A stretch of 15,894 bases of DNA from positions 1 to 15,894 of the forward strand of contig JAEZYN010000070.1 of the NCBI GenBank assembly GCA_023419095.1. Reading direction: 5' to 3'. This document shows, piece after piece, positions 1 to 7,800 of this stretch. Numbering within the stretch: position 1 is the first letter of the stretch; each line of letters starts with the position of its first letter. A program made the position numbers and the translations under genes. Origin of the DNA: Bacteroidota bacterium (lineage in GTDB: Bacteria > Bacteroidota > Bacteroidia > Flavobacteriales > Weeksellaceae). A model generated the notes under the pieces. The model was not told the origin of the DNA and searched no databases. It worked only from the letters and a program-made list of their open reading frames with translations.

Positions 1-60
1 CAAATCTTCCTGTACGCGTCGCTGTGGACCTCGGCCTCGGTAGTTAAATTTCTGTGCTAT
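1..60 (-). CDS. infC: Translation initiation factor IF-3, N-terminal fragment with an apparent AUA start
   Basis: Reading leftward from an ATA codon at 60-58 gives a basic N-terminus ending in QRRVQEDL, which runs off the window edge. This matches the short basic extension I know from flavobacterial IF-3. IF-3 binds the 30S subunit and checks start codon and initiator tRNA pairing. The gene follows thrS by 25 bp on the same strand, the classic thrS-infC order, usually continued by rpmI and rplT. An in-frame TAA lies at 75-73, and between it and the ATA there is no ATG, GTG or TTG. The only later candidate is a TTG at 3-1, which would delete the extension. So the start is most likely AUA, a discriminated codon like the AUU start of E. 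coli infC, which IF-3 uses to limit its own synthesis. Only 20 codons are visible, so identity rests on context plus this short stretch. Confidence 0.85.
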   Translation of the reverse strand, partial: MAQKFNYRGRGPQRRVQEDL

Positions 61-85
61 GGTGTTTAATTTTTAATGTTAATTC

Positions 86-2005
86 TTAAATTTTTGCTTC
101 CTTCTGGAAGTAGGCGATAAAATCTTCAACACTCATGGTGCCCAAATCGCCTTCGCCTCTTCTGCGGACAGAAACCGTGCCATTCAGTTCTTCATTTTCA
201 CCCACTACCAGCATAAAAGGTAGTTTTTTCATTTCAGCATCCCGAATTTTACGTCCGGTTTTCTCGTTTCTGTCGTCGATTAGGCCGCAAATATCGTGAT
301 TTTCCAGTAATTGCGAAACTTTTTTCGCATAATCAACATATTTTTCGCTGATTGGCAAAATCGTAAACTGATCCGGCGCCAACCAAAGCGGAAAATCGCC
401 CGCAGTGTTTTCAAGCAGAATGGCGATGAATCTCTCCATAGAGCCAAACGGCGCACGGTGAATCATAACCGGTCTGTGTTTTTCATTATCGCCTCCCGTG
501 TACCAAAGATCAAATCTCTCCGGTAAATTATAATCTACCTGGATGGTACCAAGTTGCCAACTGCGTCCGAGCGCATCTTTCACCATGAAATCGAGCTTTG
601 GCCCATAGAAAGCAGCTTCACCGTATTCCACGATCGTTTTCAGACCTTTCTTTTCAGCCGCCTGAATGATGGCGTCTTCCGCTTTTTTCCAGTTTTCGTC
701 GGAACCGATATATTTTTCTTTCTTTTCCGGATCTCTCAATGAAACCTGCGTCACGAAATCTTCGAATCCTAATGATTTAAAGACATAAAGTGTAAGATCG
801 ATCACATTTTCAAATTCCGACAAAAGCTGATCCGGCGTACAGAAAAGGTGCGCATCGTCCTGCGTAAATCCGCGAACGCGCGTCAAACCGTGAAGTTCGC
901 CAGATTGCTCGTAACGATAAACCGTACCGAACTCTGCAAAACGTTTTGGTAAATCCTTGTACGACCACTGTCCGACCTTGTATATTTCGCAGTGGTGTGG
1001 GCAGTTCATCGGTTTCAGCATGAACTCTTCACCTTCATTCGGCGTTTTGATGGGTTGGAAGCTGTCTGCACCATATTTATCCCAGTGACCAGAAGTTACA
1101 TAAAGTTCTTTGGCACCGATATGTGGAGACATCACGAACTCGTAACCCGACTTTTTCTGTGCTTCAGACAAGAAGTTTTCTAGTTTTTTTCTTAAAGCTG
1201 CGCCTTTTGGTAACCAGAGTGGAAGTCCCGCACCCACTTTCTCGGAGAATGCAAAAATTCCAAGCTCTTTTCCCAGTTTACGGTGATCGCGGCGTTTCGC
1301 TTCTTCAAGTTTTTCGAGATATTCTGTAAGGTCTTTTTGTTTTGGAAATGAAATTCCATAAACACGCGTCAGCTGCTTATTTTTCTCGTCTCCGCGCCAG
1401 TAAGCTCCAGCGGCGTTAAGAATTTTCACTGCTTTCACAATTCCGGTGGCAGGAATATGGCCGCCACGACAAAGATCAGTAAAGTTGTCGTGAGAGCAGA
1501 ACGTGATTTCGCCATCATTAAGGTTTGAAATCAACTCGGTTTTGTAAGGATTGTCCTCGTATTCTTTTAATGCGTCTGCTTTGGAAACCGCATACAGATT
1601 GAACGTCGAGTTTTTCTTCGCGTTCTCGAGCATTTTCTTCTCGATCTTTTCGAAATCTTTTTCGGAAAGACTTTCGTCGCCGAAATCTACGTCATAGTAA
1701 AATCCGTTTTCAATGGCCGGCCCGATGGTAAGTTTAGCTTCCGGATAAAATTCTACAATTGCCTGCGCCAAAAGGTGTGCGGATGAATGCCAAAATGCTT
1801 TTTTGCCCAAATCATCATTCCAGGTGAGAAGCTGAAGCGTAGAATCGGCCGTGATGGGTGTGGTGATTTCGGTTTGCGTACCGTTTACCATTGCAGAAAT
1901 TACGTTTCTGGCGAGGCCTTCGCTGATCGATTTTGCTACGTCGAGAGGCGTTACCGCGCTCTCGAATTCTCTGACGCTCCCGTCGGGAAGTGTGATCTTT
2001 ACCAT
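86..2005 (-). CDS. thrS: Threonyl-tRNA synthetase
   Basis: Cytoplasmic class II aminoacyl-tRNA synthetase that charges tRNA-Thr. At 639 aa it has the full bacterial length. Domains in order are TGS (about 1-62), the editing domain (about 65-220), the catalytic core (about 240-535) and the anticodon-binding HGTP domain (about 540-639). The editing site that removes mischarged serine is intact: H73 and H77 in HSSAH, then D177, C179 and H183 in DLCRGGH. The zinc ligands that select threonine are C335 (MNCPHHC), H386 (DDAH) and H516 (MIHRAPFG). Motif 2 is around YRYEQSGELHGLTRVRGF and motif 3 around GSMERF. The start is ATG at 2005-2003, preceded closely by a TATTTTTG box and without a Shine-Dalgarno sequence. 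infC follows after 25 bp, so the two are probably co-transcribed. No T-box leader is seen. Confidence 0.98.
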   Translation of the reverse strand: MVKITLPDGSVREFESAVTPLDVAKSISEGLARNVISAMVNGTQTEITTPITADSTLQLLTWNDDLGKKAFWHSSAHLLAQAIVEFYPEAKLTIGPAIENGFYYDVDFGDESLSEKDFEKIEKKMLENAKKNSTFNLYAVSKADALKEYEDNPYKTELISNLNDGEITFCSHDNFTDLCRGGHIPATGIVKAVKILNAAGAYWRGDEKNKQLTRVYGISFPKQKDLTEYLEKLEEAKRRDHRKLGKELGIFAFSEKVGAGLPLWLPKGAALRKKLENFLSEAQKKSGYEFVMSPHIGAKELYVTSGHWDKYGADSFQPIKTPNEGEEFMLKPMNCPHHCEIYKVGQWSYKDLPKRFAEFGTVYRYEQSGELHGLTRVRGFTQDDAHLFCTPDQLLSEFENVIDLTLYVFKSLGFEDFVTQVSLRDPEKKEKYIGSDENWKKAEDAIIQAAEKKGLKTIVEYGEAAFYGPKLDFMVKDALGRSWQLGTIQVDYNLPERFDLWYTGGDNEKHRPVMIHRAPFGSMERFIAILLENTAGDFPLWLAPDQFTILPISEKYVDYAKKVSQLLENHDICGLIDDRNEKTGRKIRDAEMKKLPFMLVVGENEELNGTVSVRRRGEGDLGTMSVEDFIAYFQKEAKI

Positions 2006-2028
2006 TTTTAGCTCAAAATTTTAAGAGG

Positions 2029-2036
2029 CAAAAATA
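2029..2036 (-). promoter_or_regulatory. Probable -7 box of the thrS-infC promoter
   Basis: The minus strand reads TATTTTTG, which fits the Bacteroidota -7 consensus TAnnTTTG, 23 bp before the thrS ATG. Transcription would start near 2022, giving a leader of about 15-20 nt. A TTG lies 13 nt upstream of the box, shorter than the usual 17-20, so the -33 element is uncertain. Confidence 0.5.
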
Positions 2037-2130
2037 CGGTTTTTTCTTCCAACTTTATTTGTCTATCGGCTGAATTTAAATGAACTGTGTAACGGCAACC
2101 CTCCGGAATAGAAAATGCCCGGACTTATAG

Positions 2131-2203
2131 CCCTGATTGTAATGAAAATCCCCCTCGTTACCTGGCAAGGTGACGAGGGGATTGCAATGGAAAGCAGGCA
2201 GGG
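2131..2203. repeat. Long imperfect palindrome, possible structured RNA or mobile repeat
   Basis: Three nested inverted arms share one centre. The inner arms are CCCCTCGTTACCT (2151-2163) and AGGTGACGAGGGG (2168-2180) around a 4-nt loop. The middle arms are ATTGTAAT (2136-2143) and ATTGCAAT (2181-2188). The outer arms are CCCTG (2131-2135) and CAGGG (2199-2203). The two imperfect positions (2159/2172 and 2140/2184) would be U-G wobbles in plus-strand RNA but A-C mismatches in minus-strand RNA, which favours the plus strand as the structured one. There is no T-run after the stem on either strand, so it is not an ordinary terminator. It lies in the 280-bp gap between the terminator of the upstream gene and the thrS promoter. 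Function unknown. Confidence 0.6.
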
Positions 2204-2240
2204 TAGTGGCAAGAGTGAAAATCTTCGGGCTTCTAAAAGA

Positions 2241-2272
2241 AAAAAATCCGAACAAAATGTCCGGATTTTATT
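2241..2272 (-). terminator. Rho-independent terminator after the small stress-type gene
   Basis: On the minus strand a hairpin built from AAAATCCGGAC and GTTCGGATTTT is followed by a T-rich run (TTTTTTTCTTTT). The single imperfect pair is a G-U wobble only in minus-strand RNA, which agrees with termination of the gene ending at 2286. Confidence 0.85.
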
Positions 2273-2285
2273 TCTTTAGTTTCCT

Positions 2286-2804
2286 TTAATCATCTGCGTT
2301 TCCCATGGAATCCATGTCGGTGCTCATGCCGCGTCCGCGGAAATTGTAGGAGCGGTTTTCACCGACCATATACAGGTTGTTTTTGGCTTTGGCAATGATT
2401 CTTGCGCGTTCGTCTTCGGTCAAATTGTTGTCGGGCGATGCGAATTCCTCGCCCATGTAGCGGTCGCGTGTGACATCATTTACATTCAGCGCGCCCTCGT
2501 CGTTCATGATGTCGCGAGCTTTTTCGGCACGGTCGCTGGTATTGGTGTAAACGGTGACGATATTGCTTTTGCTACCGGCGTAGCTGTATTTTTTTCGGTC
2601 GTTATCATTGTCTCCGAAGAGCCAGTCCCAGAATCTGGATGTGTTTTCGTCTTCATCAAACTCAGAACCTTCGGTGTATTCGCCGGTGGTAGAATAGCGT
2701 GAAATCTGGTAATCTTCTTTTCCAAACCCTGCGCTGGCGAGTTTACTGGATGCTTTTTCGGCTGCTTCGGTAGTTGGGAACATGCCCACGACTGTGTATG
2801 ACAT
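2286..2804 (-). CDS. Hypothetical protein with two stress-protein-like alpha/beta half domains
   Basis: A 172-aa soluble protein without signal peptide or membrane segment. Residues 3-35 form a beta-alpha-beta pattern starting TVVGMFPTTEAAEKA that resembles the general stress protein 17M (YflT-type) domain. Residues 81-111 (IVTVYTNTSDRAEKARDIM) repeat the same pattern, so the fold may be two ferredoxin-like halves. They are separated by an acidic, aromatic linker (about 42-72) holding RFWDWLFGD. The C-terminus (about 115-172) is charged and ends in a Met/Asp/Gly-rich tail. The start is ATG at 2804-2802 with no Shine-Dalgarno. It is monocistronic by layout, with a terminator directly after it. 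A stress or envelope role is only inferred from fold resemblance, and the biochemical function is unknown. Confidence 0.85.
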   Translation of the reverse strand: MSYTVVGMFPTTEAAEKASSKLASAGFGKEDYQISRYSTTGEYTEGSEFDEDENTSRFWDWLFGDNDNDRKKYSYAGSKSNIVTVYTNTSDRAEKARDIMNDEGALNVNDVTRDRYMGEEFASPDNNLTEDERARIIAKAKNNLYMVGENRSYNFRGRGMSTDMDSMGNADD

Positions 2805-2905
2805 AATTTTAATTTTTAAGGTTAAACTTTGCTTGGGAACAGCAAAAATTATGACAATGTCGTTTACAGAAGGTATTTAAATATAAAGTTAGAGCGAGTT
2901 TACAC

Positions 2906-2935
2906 AAAAAAAACGAAAAAATTAATTTTCGTTTT
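2906..2935 (-). terminator. AT-rich hairpin terminator of the four-gene operon
   Basis: On the minus strand AAAACGAAAA, a TTAA loop and TTTTTTCGTTTT form an AT-rich hairpin running into a continuous T tract (2913-2906). The hairpin overlaps the stop codon of the last gene. It is weak in GC pairs, so efficiency is uncertain. Confidence 0.6.
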
Positions 2936-3110
2936 GTTCCTGATTCTCGGTTTTGCCGTCCTTGTGGAGCTTTGATGTATGTTTTATTTCTTTATCTGTG
3001 GGCTCTTCGGTACGTATTTTTTCCGAGGATGCGGGGATGTTCGGCAAGTCCTGGTTTTCTTTTTTTACATCCGAAGTTGTTGTTTTCTTGGTATTCTTTT
3101 CAGGATTCAT
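2922..3110 (-). CDS. Small hydrophilic, probably disordered protein
   Basis: A 62-aa protein made almost wholly of Lys, Glu, Thr, Asn, Asp, Ser and Pro, starting MNPEKNTKKTTTS. It has no aromatic residue, no cysteine, no predicted membrane segment and no recognisable domain. It begins 12 bp after the DUF4230 gene on the same strand and ends within a terminator-like hairpin, which fits the last gene of an operon. That position, together with the ATG start, is the main support that it is real. A random ORF of this composition cannot be fully excluded, because low-complexity AT-rich sequence can stay open by chance. Function unknown. Confidence 0.6.
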   Translation of the reverse strand: MNPEKNTKKTTTSDVKKENQDLPNIPASSEKIRTEEPTDKEIKHTSKLHKDGKTENQEQNEN

Positions 3111-3122
3111 GAGGAAATTTTT

Positions 3123-3734
3123 TTAAAGTTTTGTAGTATCGATTTGACCGGTCTGGTCTTCGATTTCGTAGTTCAAAGCCCTTGCCAAAACAAAAAGCTG
3201 ATCGAGATTCTCCATTAACTGTTTTCTTCCCTCGTTGCGAAGCCGCTGCTGGTTCACCGTTTTATACGCGTTGTCTTTCGCTGACTTTGTTACTTTCTGG
3301 AGGTCTTTCTCAGTGAAACGGTCGAGGAAAGAATCGTCCATCGACTGTATTTCTACACTCGGAATGATCTTGATATCGGCCTTCGGTACTTCTTTGATGA
3401 TAAGTTTGCGGTTTACGGAATCAACTTCCAGTTTCATTTGGTTTAAATCATAAGAAACCTGCGCATTCGTTTTTGTGAATGTGATGAGCTCTTTTTCGAT
3501 GTTTGGCAGCATGCCGCCCAAAAGTTGAGATGTCACTTTTGTTTTTTGCATGCTTGAGAAGTCCTGCTCCATTACGACCATTTTATTCATCTTTCGGATT
3601 TGGTTGGTGATGATGTAGTAATCATTCTGCATCTTATCCTCCGTTTTTTTGGAAAGTGAATTATAGATCAGCACCAACATCAGCATCGCGGCTGCCCCGA
3701 TTATAAAAGGTAATATTTTCGAATAATTTTTCAC
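3123..3734 (-). CDS. Membrane-anchored DUF4230-family protein
   Basis: 203 aa with one N-terminal membrane helix (about 7-26), then a polar region that should lie in the periplasm. Residues about 38-200 look like the DUF4230 family common in Bacteroidota: a beta-rich part (YYIITNQIRKMNKMVVMEQDFS and the following strands to about 125) and a helical C-terminus (about 140-195). The biochemical role of DUF4230 is unknown to me. The start is a GTG at 3734-3732, and its first G is the last base of the upstream TAG stop, a one-base overlap (TAGTG) that implies translational coupling with the thioredoxin-like lipoprotein. The next in-frame Met would cut into the membrane helix. Both products act at the envelope, so a shared pathway is plausible but not shown. 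Confidence 0.88.
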   Translation of the reverse strand: MKNYSKILPFIIGAAAMLMLVLIYNSLSKKTEDKMQNDYYIITNQIRKMNKMVVMEQDFSSMQKTKVTSQLLGGMLPNIEKELITFTKTNAQVSYDLNQMKLEVDSVNRKLIIKEVPKADIKIIPSVEIQSMDDSFLDRFTEKDLQKVTKSAKDNAYKTVNQQRLRNEGRKQLMENLDQLFVLARALNYEIEDQTGQIDTTKL

Positions 3735-4291
3735 TATTTGAATATTTCTTTGATCGGGGAGTTGTCTTTTTTAAGAATTTCAACCAGGTCGCGCTCAATG
3801 TAGCCGCTTTGCGGATTTTCAACGATGCGGCCGATTTCTTTCCCATATTTCTGTACAATTATTGTCGGTACAAACTGAATGTTAAGCGGGCCTTCCTCGC
3901 CGCCCGGCGCTTCTTTTTTCCGGTTTACTCCGATGATGGTGAGTTTGTTTTCGGGGAAATTTAGAGTTTCTAAAATTCTCATCAGACGTGGAACATGACG
4001 GTGACTGTCGCCGCACCAAGTTCCCATCACCACTGTAAGATTGTAGCTGTTAGGTTTTTCCTTTCTGAGTTCTGCGATGGCTTTTTCGTCGACGGTGTAA
4101 CCTTCAAATTCCGGGTTGTACCATTCGCTGTATGGAGATTTCAGCAGTTGGTTTTTGGTTTGCGGGCCGAGAAGCATTTTGCCGTCGGAGGTACTTTCCA
4201 CTTCGCGGTTTACCACTGTTTTTTGGCTGCTGCACGACACTGAGGTAAGCGTGAGGGTGGCCGCGAATATAAGCGTTGAAAATTTTCTCAT
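3734..4291 (-). CDS. Thioredoxin-fold lipoprotein with a single-cysteine WCGDS active site
   Basis: A 185-aa lipoprotein. Residues 1-19 form a signal peptide ending in a TSVSC lipobox with C20 as the lipidated residue. The rest has a thioredoxin fold: strand LTVVMGTWCGDSHRHVP (about 84-101), and FVPTIIV with the cis-proline at 142. It resembles the Thioredoxin_9-type family, whose site is usually WCGDC followed by a basic residue and VP. Here the second cysteine is Ser96, leaving only C93, so ordinary two-cysteine disulfide exchange is not possible. A monothiol, glutathione- or bacillithiol-type role, or structural use, is possible. It lies 4 bp after the pyrophosphohydrolase gene and overlaps the DUF4230 gene by one base, so it is the second gene of an operon. 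Confidence 0.9.
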   Translation of the reverse strand: MRKFSTLIFAATLTLTSVSCSSQKTVVNREVESTSDGKMLLGPQTKNQLLKSPYSEWYNPEFEGYTVDEKAIAELRKEKPNSYNLTVVMGTWCGDSHRHVPRLMRILETLNFPENKLTIIGVNRKKEAPGGEEGPLNIQFVPTIIVQKYGKEIGRIVENPQSGYIERDLVEILKKDNSPIKEIFK

Positions 4292-4295
4292 TAAC

Positions 4296-4778
4296 TTAAA
4301 TTTTTGCTGGAGTAAGGTCTAGGATGCTTTTAAGATCTGCTGGAGAATAGTATTTGTTTTTAAGAACTTTGTTATCGGAAACCCGGTGAACATTGATTTT
4401 TTCTCCACTCGTTTCGCAATAGGCGTCTTCTCCTTTTTCTTTATAAAACGCTATTGTTTCATCTGCTTCCATTTGATTAGCGCAGGCTTTAGACATATTG
4501 GAACGCTGCACTTCGTTAAAAAGCTCTACAAATTTTTCGCCAAGCCCAAACTCCAAGACCGCGCCACTTAATACATACTGCAAATCGCAAATCGCGTCGG
4601 CGACCTCAACTATATCATTATTATCAATCGCTTCTTTTAGTTCATTGAGTTCTTCCTGAAGTAAGTCGACACGAAGTTTGCATCTTTCAGCAGACGGTAT
4701 CTGTGGCGAACTGAGAATGGGTGCATTAAAGGTTGTGTGGAACTGAGCCACCTGATTCAGCGAATCTATTTTATCCAT
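4296..4778 (-). CDS. Nucleoside triphosphate pyrophosphohydrolase, MazG/HisE-like all-alpha family
   Basis: 160 aa, cytoplasmic. The metal-binding signature of all-alpha NTP pyrophosphatases is complete: EELNE (E42, E43, E46) followed by EVADAICD (E58, D61). This family hydrolyses nucleotide triphosphates or phosphoribosyl-ATP to the monophosphate and pyrophosphate. The rest (DLQYVLSGAVLEFGLG, EVQRSNMSKAC, and a C-terminal NKVLKNKYYSPADLKSIL) matches a group that is widespread in Bacteroidota and often labelled phosphoribosyl-ATP pyrophosphohydrolase-like. It is not next to other his genes, so nucleotide-pool housecleaning is a better guess than histidine synthesis. The start is ATG at 4778-4776, 18 bp after a perfect -7 box. 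It is the first gene of a four-gene operon. Confidence 0.92.
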   Translation of the reverse strand: MDKIDSLNQVAQFHTTFNAPILSSPQIPSAERCKLRVDLLQEELNELKEAIDNNDIVEVADAICDLQYVLSGAVLEFGLGEKFVELFNEVQRSNMSKACANQMEADETIAFYKEKGEDAYCETSGEKINVHRVSDNKVLKNKYYSPADLKSILDLTPAKI

Positions 4779-4795
4779 TTAAATTGATATTTAAA

Positions 4796-4824
4796 CAAAG
4801 ATAGAAATTCGAACTTAAAATGAA
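4796..4824 (-). promoter_or_regulatory. Bacteroidota-type promoter of the pyrophosphohydrolase operon
   Basis: The minus strand has a perfect -7 box TATCTTTG (4803-4796). An 18-bp spacer separates it from TTC at 4824-4822, one base off the -33 TTG. Transcription would begin near 4789, about 11 nt before the ATG. Confidence 0.65.
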
Positions 4825-4853
4825 AAAGCCGCCGCAAATTGCTTTGCGGCGGC
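4823..4853 (-). terminator. Strong rho-independent terminator of the metalloprotease gene
   Basis: An 11-bp perfect stem, GCCGCCGCAAA (4828-4838) with TTTGCGGCGGC (4843-4853), has a 4-nt loop. On the minus strand it is followed by TTTTTC and more T-rich sequence; on the plus strand there is no T-run. It lies 25 bp after the protease stop codon. Confidence 0.92.
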
Positions 4854-4877
4854 TCATATAAAGAAGGTTTCGTTAAT

Positions 4878-7800
4878 TTATTCGCGGATAAAACGTTTTG
4901 AAGTCTTACCAATCTGAATGATATAAACACCTTTTACCAAACGGTTTACGTTCACTTTTTGGTCGGTGACGGTTCCGCTGCTGATCAGTTTTCCACTCAT
5001 GTCGAATATTCGGAAGTCTGATGACTCCGCATTCTCGATATTCAGGATATTTCCTTTTATCGGATTTGGATAAATTGAAAGTCCTGTTGTAGGCGTAACC
5101 ATTCGGTCTTCGTCTCTGTTGGCAGAAACGATGTTCAGCGCGTAGTCTTCAACCTGTCCGTAAGTGAAAGTGCCGCAAGGCGATGAAGGAACGGTATTGT
5201 ACTGCATCATCACGCGCATTCTTGTGGTACCTACTTTTGCTGTAGTAGGAATCGTGAAACTGCCTGTTACCGGAGTTGTGGTTGAAGCTGTTTTAGTCCA
5301 AACTTTCTCGCCGGAATCTGTGAAGACACCGTTTCCGTTGTAATCAATGTACACCGCGTAAGCTTCTTTATACTTGGTAGATGTCCACGTTGGTGTAATT
5401 GTAATCTGGTAAGATGTTCCGCGTGTTACGTTTGTTGAAACGTTGGTGAAGTTTTCATATCCGGCAGTTCCGGTAGATGAATTATTAATGGTTCCGAACT
5501 TCACATTACCAATTCGCTCATCAGCTGTGTTGCTTGCAGAAGCTGTACAATACGTAACCGAGTTGCTCAACGTGGTAACTGAAACTGCATTACTGGTTGC
5601 TGAGATATTTCCGGCTGCATCTTTAGCTTTCACAGTGAAGCTGTAATTTGTGGAGGCCGTAAGACCGGTAACTGAATAAGATGTTGAAGCTGTAGAACCG
5701 ATCAGCGCTGAATTTTGATAAACATCGTAACCTGTAACACCCACATTGTCAGTTGCACCGCTCCAGCTTAAATTAGTGGCTGAAGATGTAGTTCCTGAAG
5801 CAGATAAAGTGGGAGCCGTTGGCGCTGTGGTGTCACTCGCGGGAGCAAGTGTGGTAACGGAAACCGAATTGCTCGCTGCAGAAATGTTGCCCGCTGCATC
5901 CATAGCTTTTACTGTAAAGGTGTATGTAGTAGATGCTGCCAGACCTGTCGCTGTGTAATTTGTGGCTGACGTATTTCCAAGCAATGTGGAACCACGGTAA
6001 ATTTCGTAACCGGTAACTCCCACATTATCCGTTGCACCGCTCCACGACAGATTTGTTGAATTTTGAGTGGTTCCGGAAGCTGCAAGTGTTGGTGCCGTTG
6101 GCGCCTGTGTGTCTGAAGTACCCGCGGTCACAGTGATGTTGGCTTTATTCACATTAAAGAAAATGTGGTTGCTGCCTTTCACCATGATTCGTCCTGTGGA
6201 AGTAGCTGAGTTCGGCATTGTAACATTTTGAGAACCGTCGTTTGGTGTTCCTGCAAGTAATGTTGTCCAGCTGTTGCCATTGTCTGTTGACCAAAGAATG
6301 TCTACGTTTGCGGCATTGATATTATTGGCGGTTGTACCGGCAACGTTCCATGTTATTGGCTGTGAAGAACCACCGCTGTATGTAACAGCAGAAGACTGTG
6401 AAGTAACTATAAATGGTCCTGCGGTCGCATTCACCGTAATCACGGCATCATCTGAATTATTTCCGGAACCGCCTGGACGGTTATCACGAACTGTAAATCT
6501 GAAATTAAGATTTCTCGCAATAGATGAAAGCGCCTCAACAGTAATTTCCTGCCCAGCCGTGGTGGTTGAACCGGCTAAAACCGACTGCATCCGTGGGAAG
6601 TACCGCGTAGGCGAGGTAGAAGGTACCCAGCTGCGGAAGTTCACACCTGTTGTTTTTGTTGCGCTTGGCGCTGCCGACGTAGTCTGGTTGTCCATCTGTT
6701 CCCAAATGTAGGTAAGTGCATCACCGTTCGCATCAATTGAAGTTCCGGTAAGCATGTAAGGTGTACTTTTCGGAACCGTATAATCAGAACCTGCGTTGGC
6801 TGTGGGGATTGAGTTTCCTGTGGGCGTATTTACTGAGCAGGTTTTGGATTTAATGTTATTTGTGATCTGCTGAATGGTCACTGCATGAAAGATTGGGTCT
6901 GAATGTGGCTGAATGTCAACCGACGTAATGCCCGCATAGCCCATGATCGTGGAGCCCGATCCAGGCTCCATCTGAACACCTGTGCCTTCATTGGAATGAG
7001 TAAAAGTATGGTTTCCGCCAAACTGATGACCCATTTCATGTGCAACATAATCAATATCGAAGTTATCACCAGCCGGAATGTTATCAGCAGGGGAGGTTAT
7101 ACCTTTGCCTTTTGAACCGTTTACGCAGACGCAGCCGATACAGCCCGCATTTCCTCCCCCGCCGGAAGCACCGAATAAATGCCCGATGTCATAATTTGCC
7201 TCGCCAATCACCGAGGTTAGTGTAGACTGAAGCTGGTTATTCCATTGCGACATAGAAGATGCGTTCGAATAGGGGTCTGTGGAAGCATTGGTGTAAATCA
7301 CGGCATCGTTATTAGCGATTAAAACCATTCTTACCGAAAAGTCTTTTTCGAAAACGCCATTTACGCGCGTCATCGTGTTGTTCATCGCTGCAAGTGCCTG
7401 TGCCTTTGTTCCGCCAAAATAAACGGCATATTCTCCTGTGCACGAAAGCGCGAGCCTGAAAGTACGAAGTAAACCGTCGTCTGCGTTCGGTCTGGCTGAA
7501 AGGTCGGTCTGGGCCCGAACCTCATCGATCGTAGTACATTCAAATTTGCTTAAATTATCTTTTTTGTCAGATCTTTTGTACACAACATAGGTTTGTGCGT
7601 CGGTTGTGTAAGGCTCAATAAACACGGCAGAATTGTCCGCATGAATTTCCATGGACGAAAGTCCGAGCGGAGAAACACTGAAGTAAATTATTTTGGAAGG
7701 ATCCGATAGGCTTTGGCCCACATAGGCTTTGATGTCCGGATATTTTGCGGCCAGTGCAGGTTCAAAATTCGACTGTTCTGAAACCTTAAAATCTTCTAAA

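Noticed and set aside
2006..2285. T-box riboswitch or other tRNA-sensing leader for thrS
   Set aside because: No T-box consensus, specifier loop or antiterminator is seen, and the likely promoter lies only 24 bp from the start codon, downstream of the palindrome.
6274..6711. 145-codon plus-strand open frame opposite the metalloprotease
   Set aside because: It is fully antisense to a clear coding region with conserved domains, has no recognisable domain of its own, and is explained by the repetitive codon pattern of the real gene.
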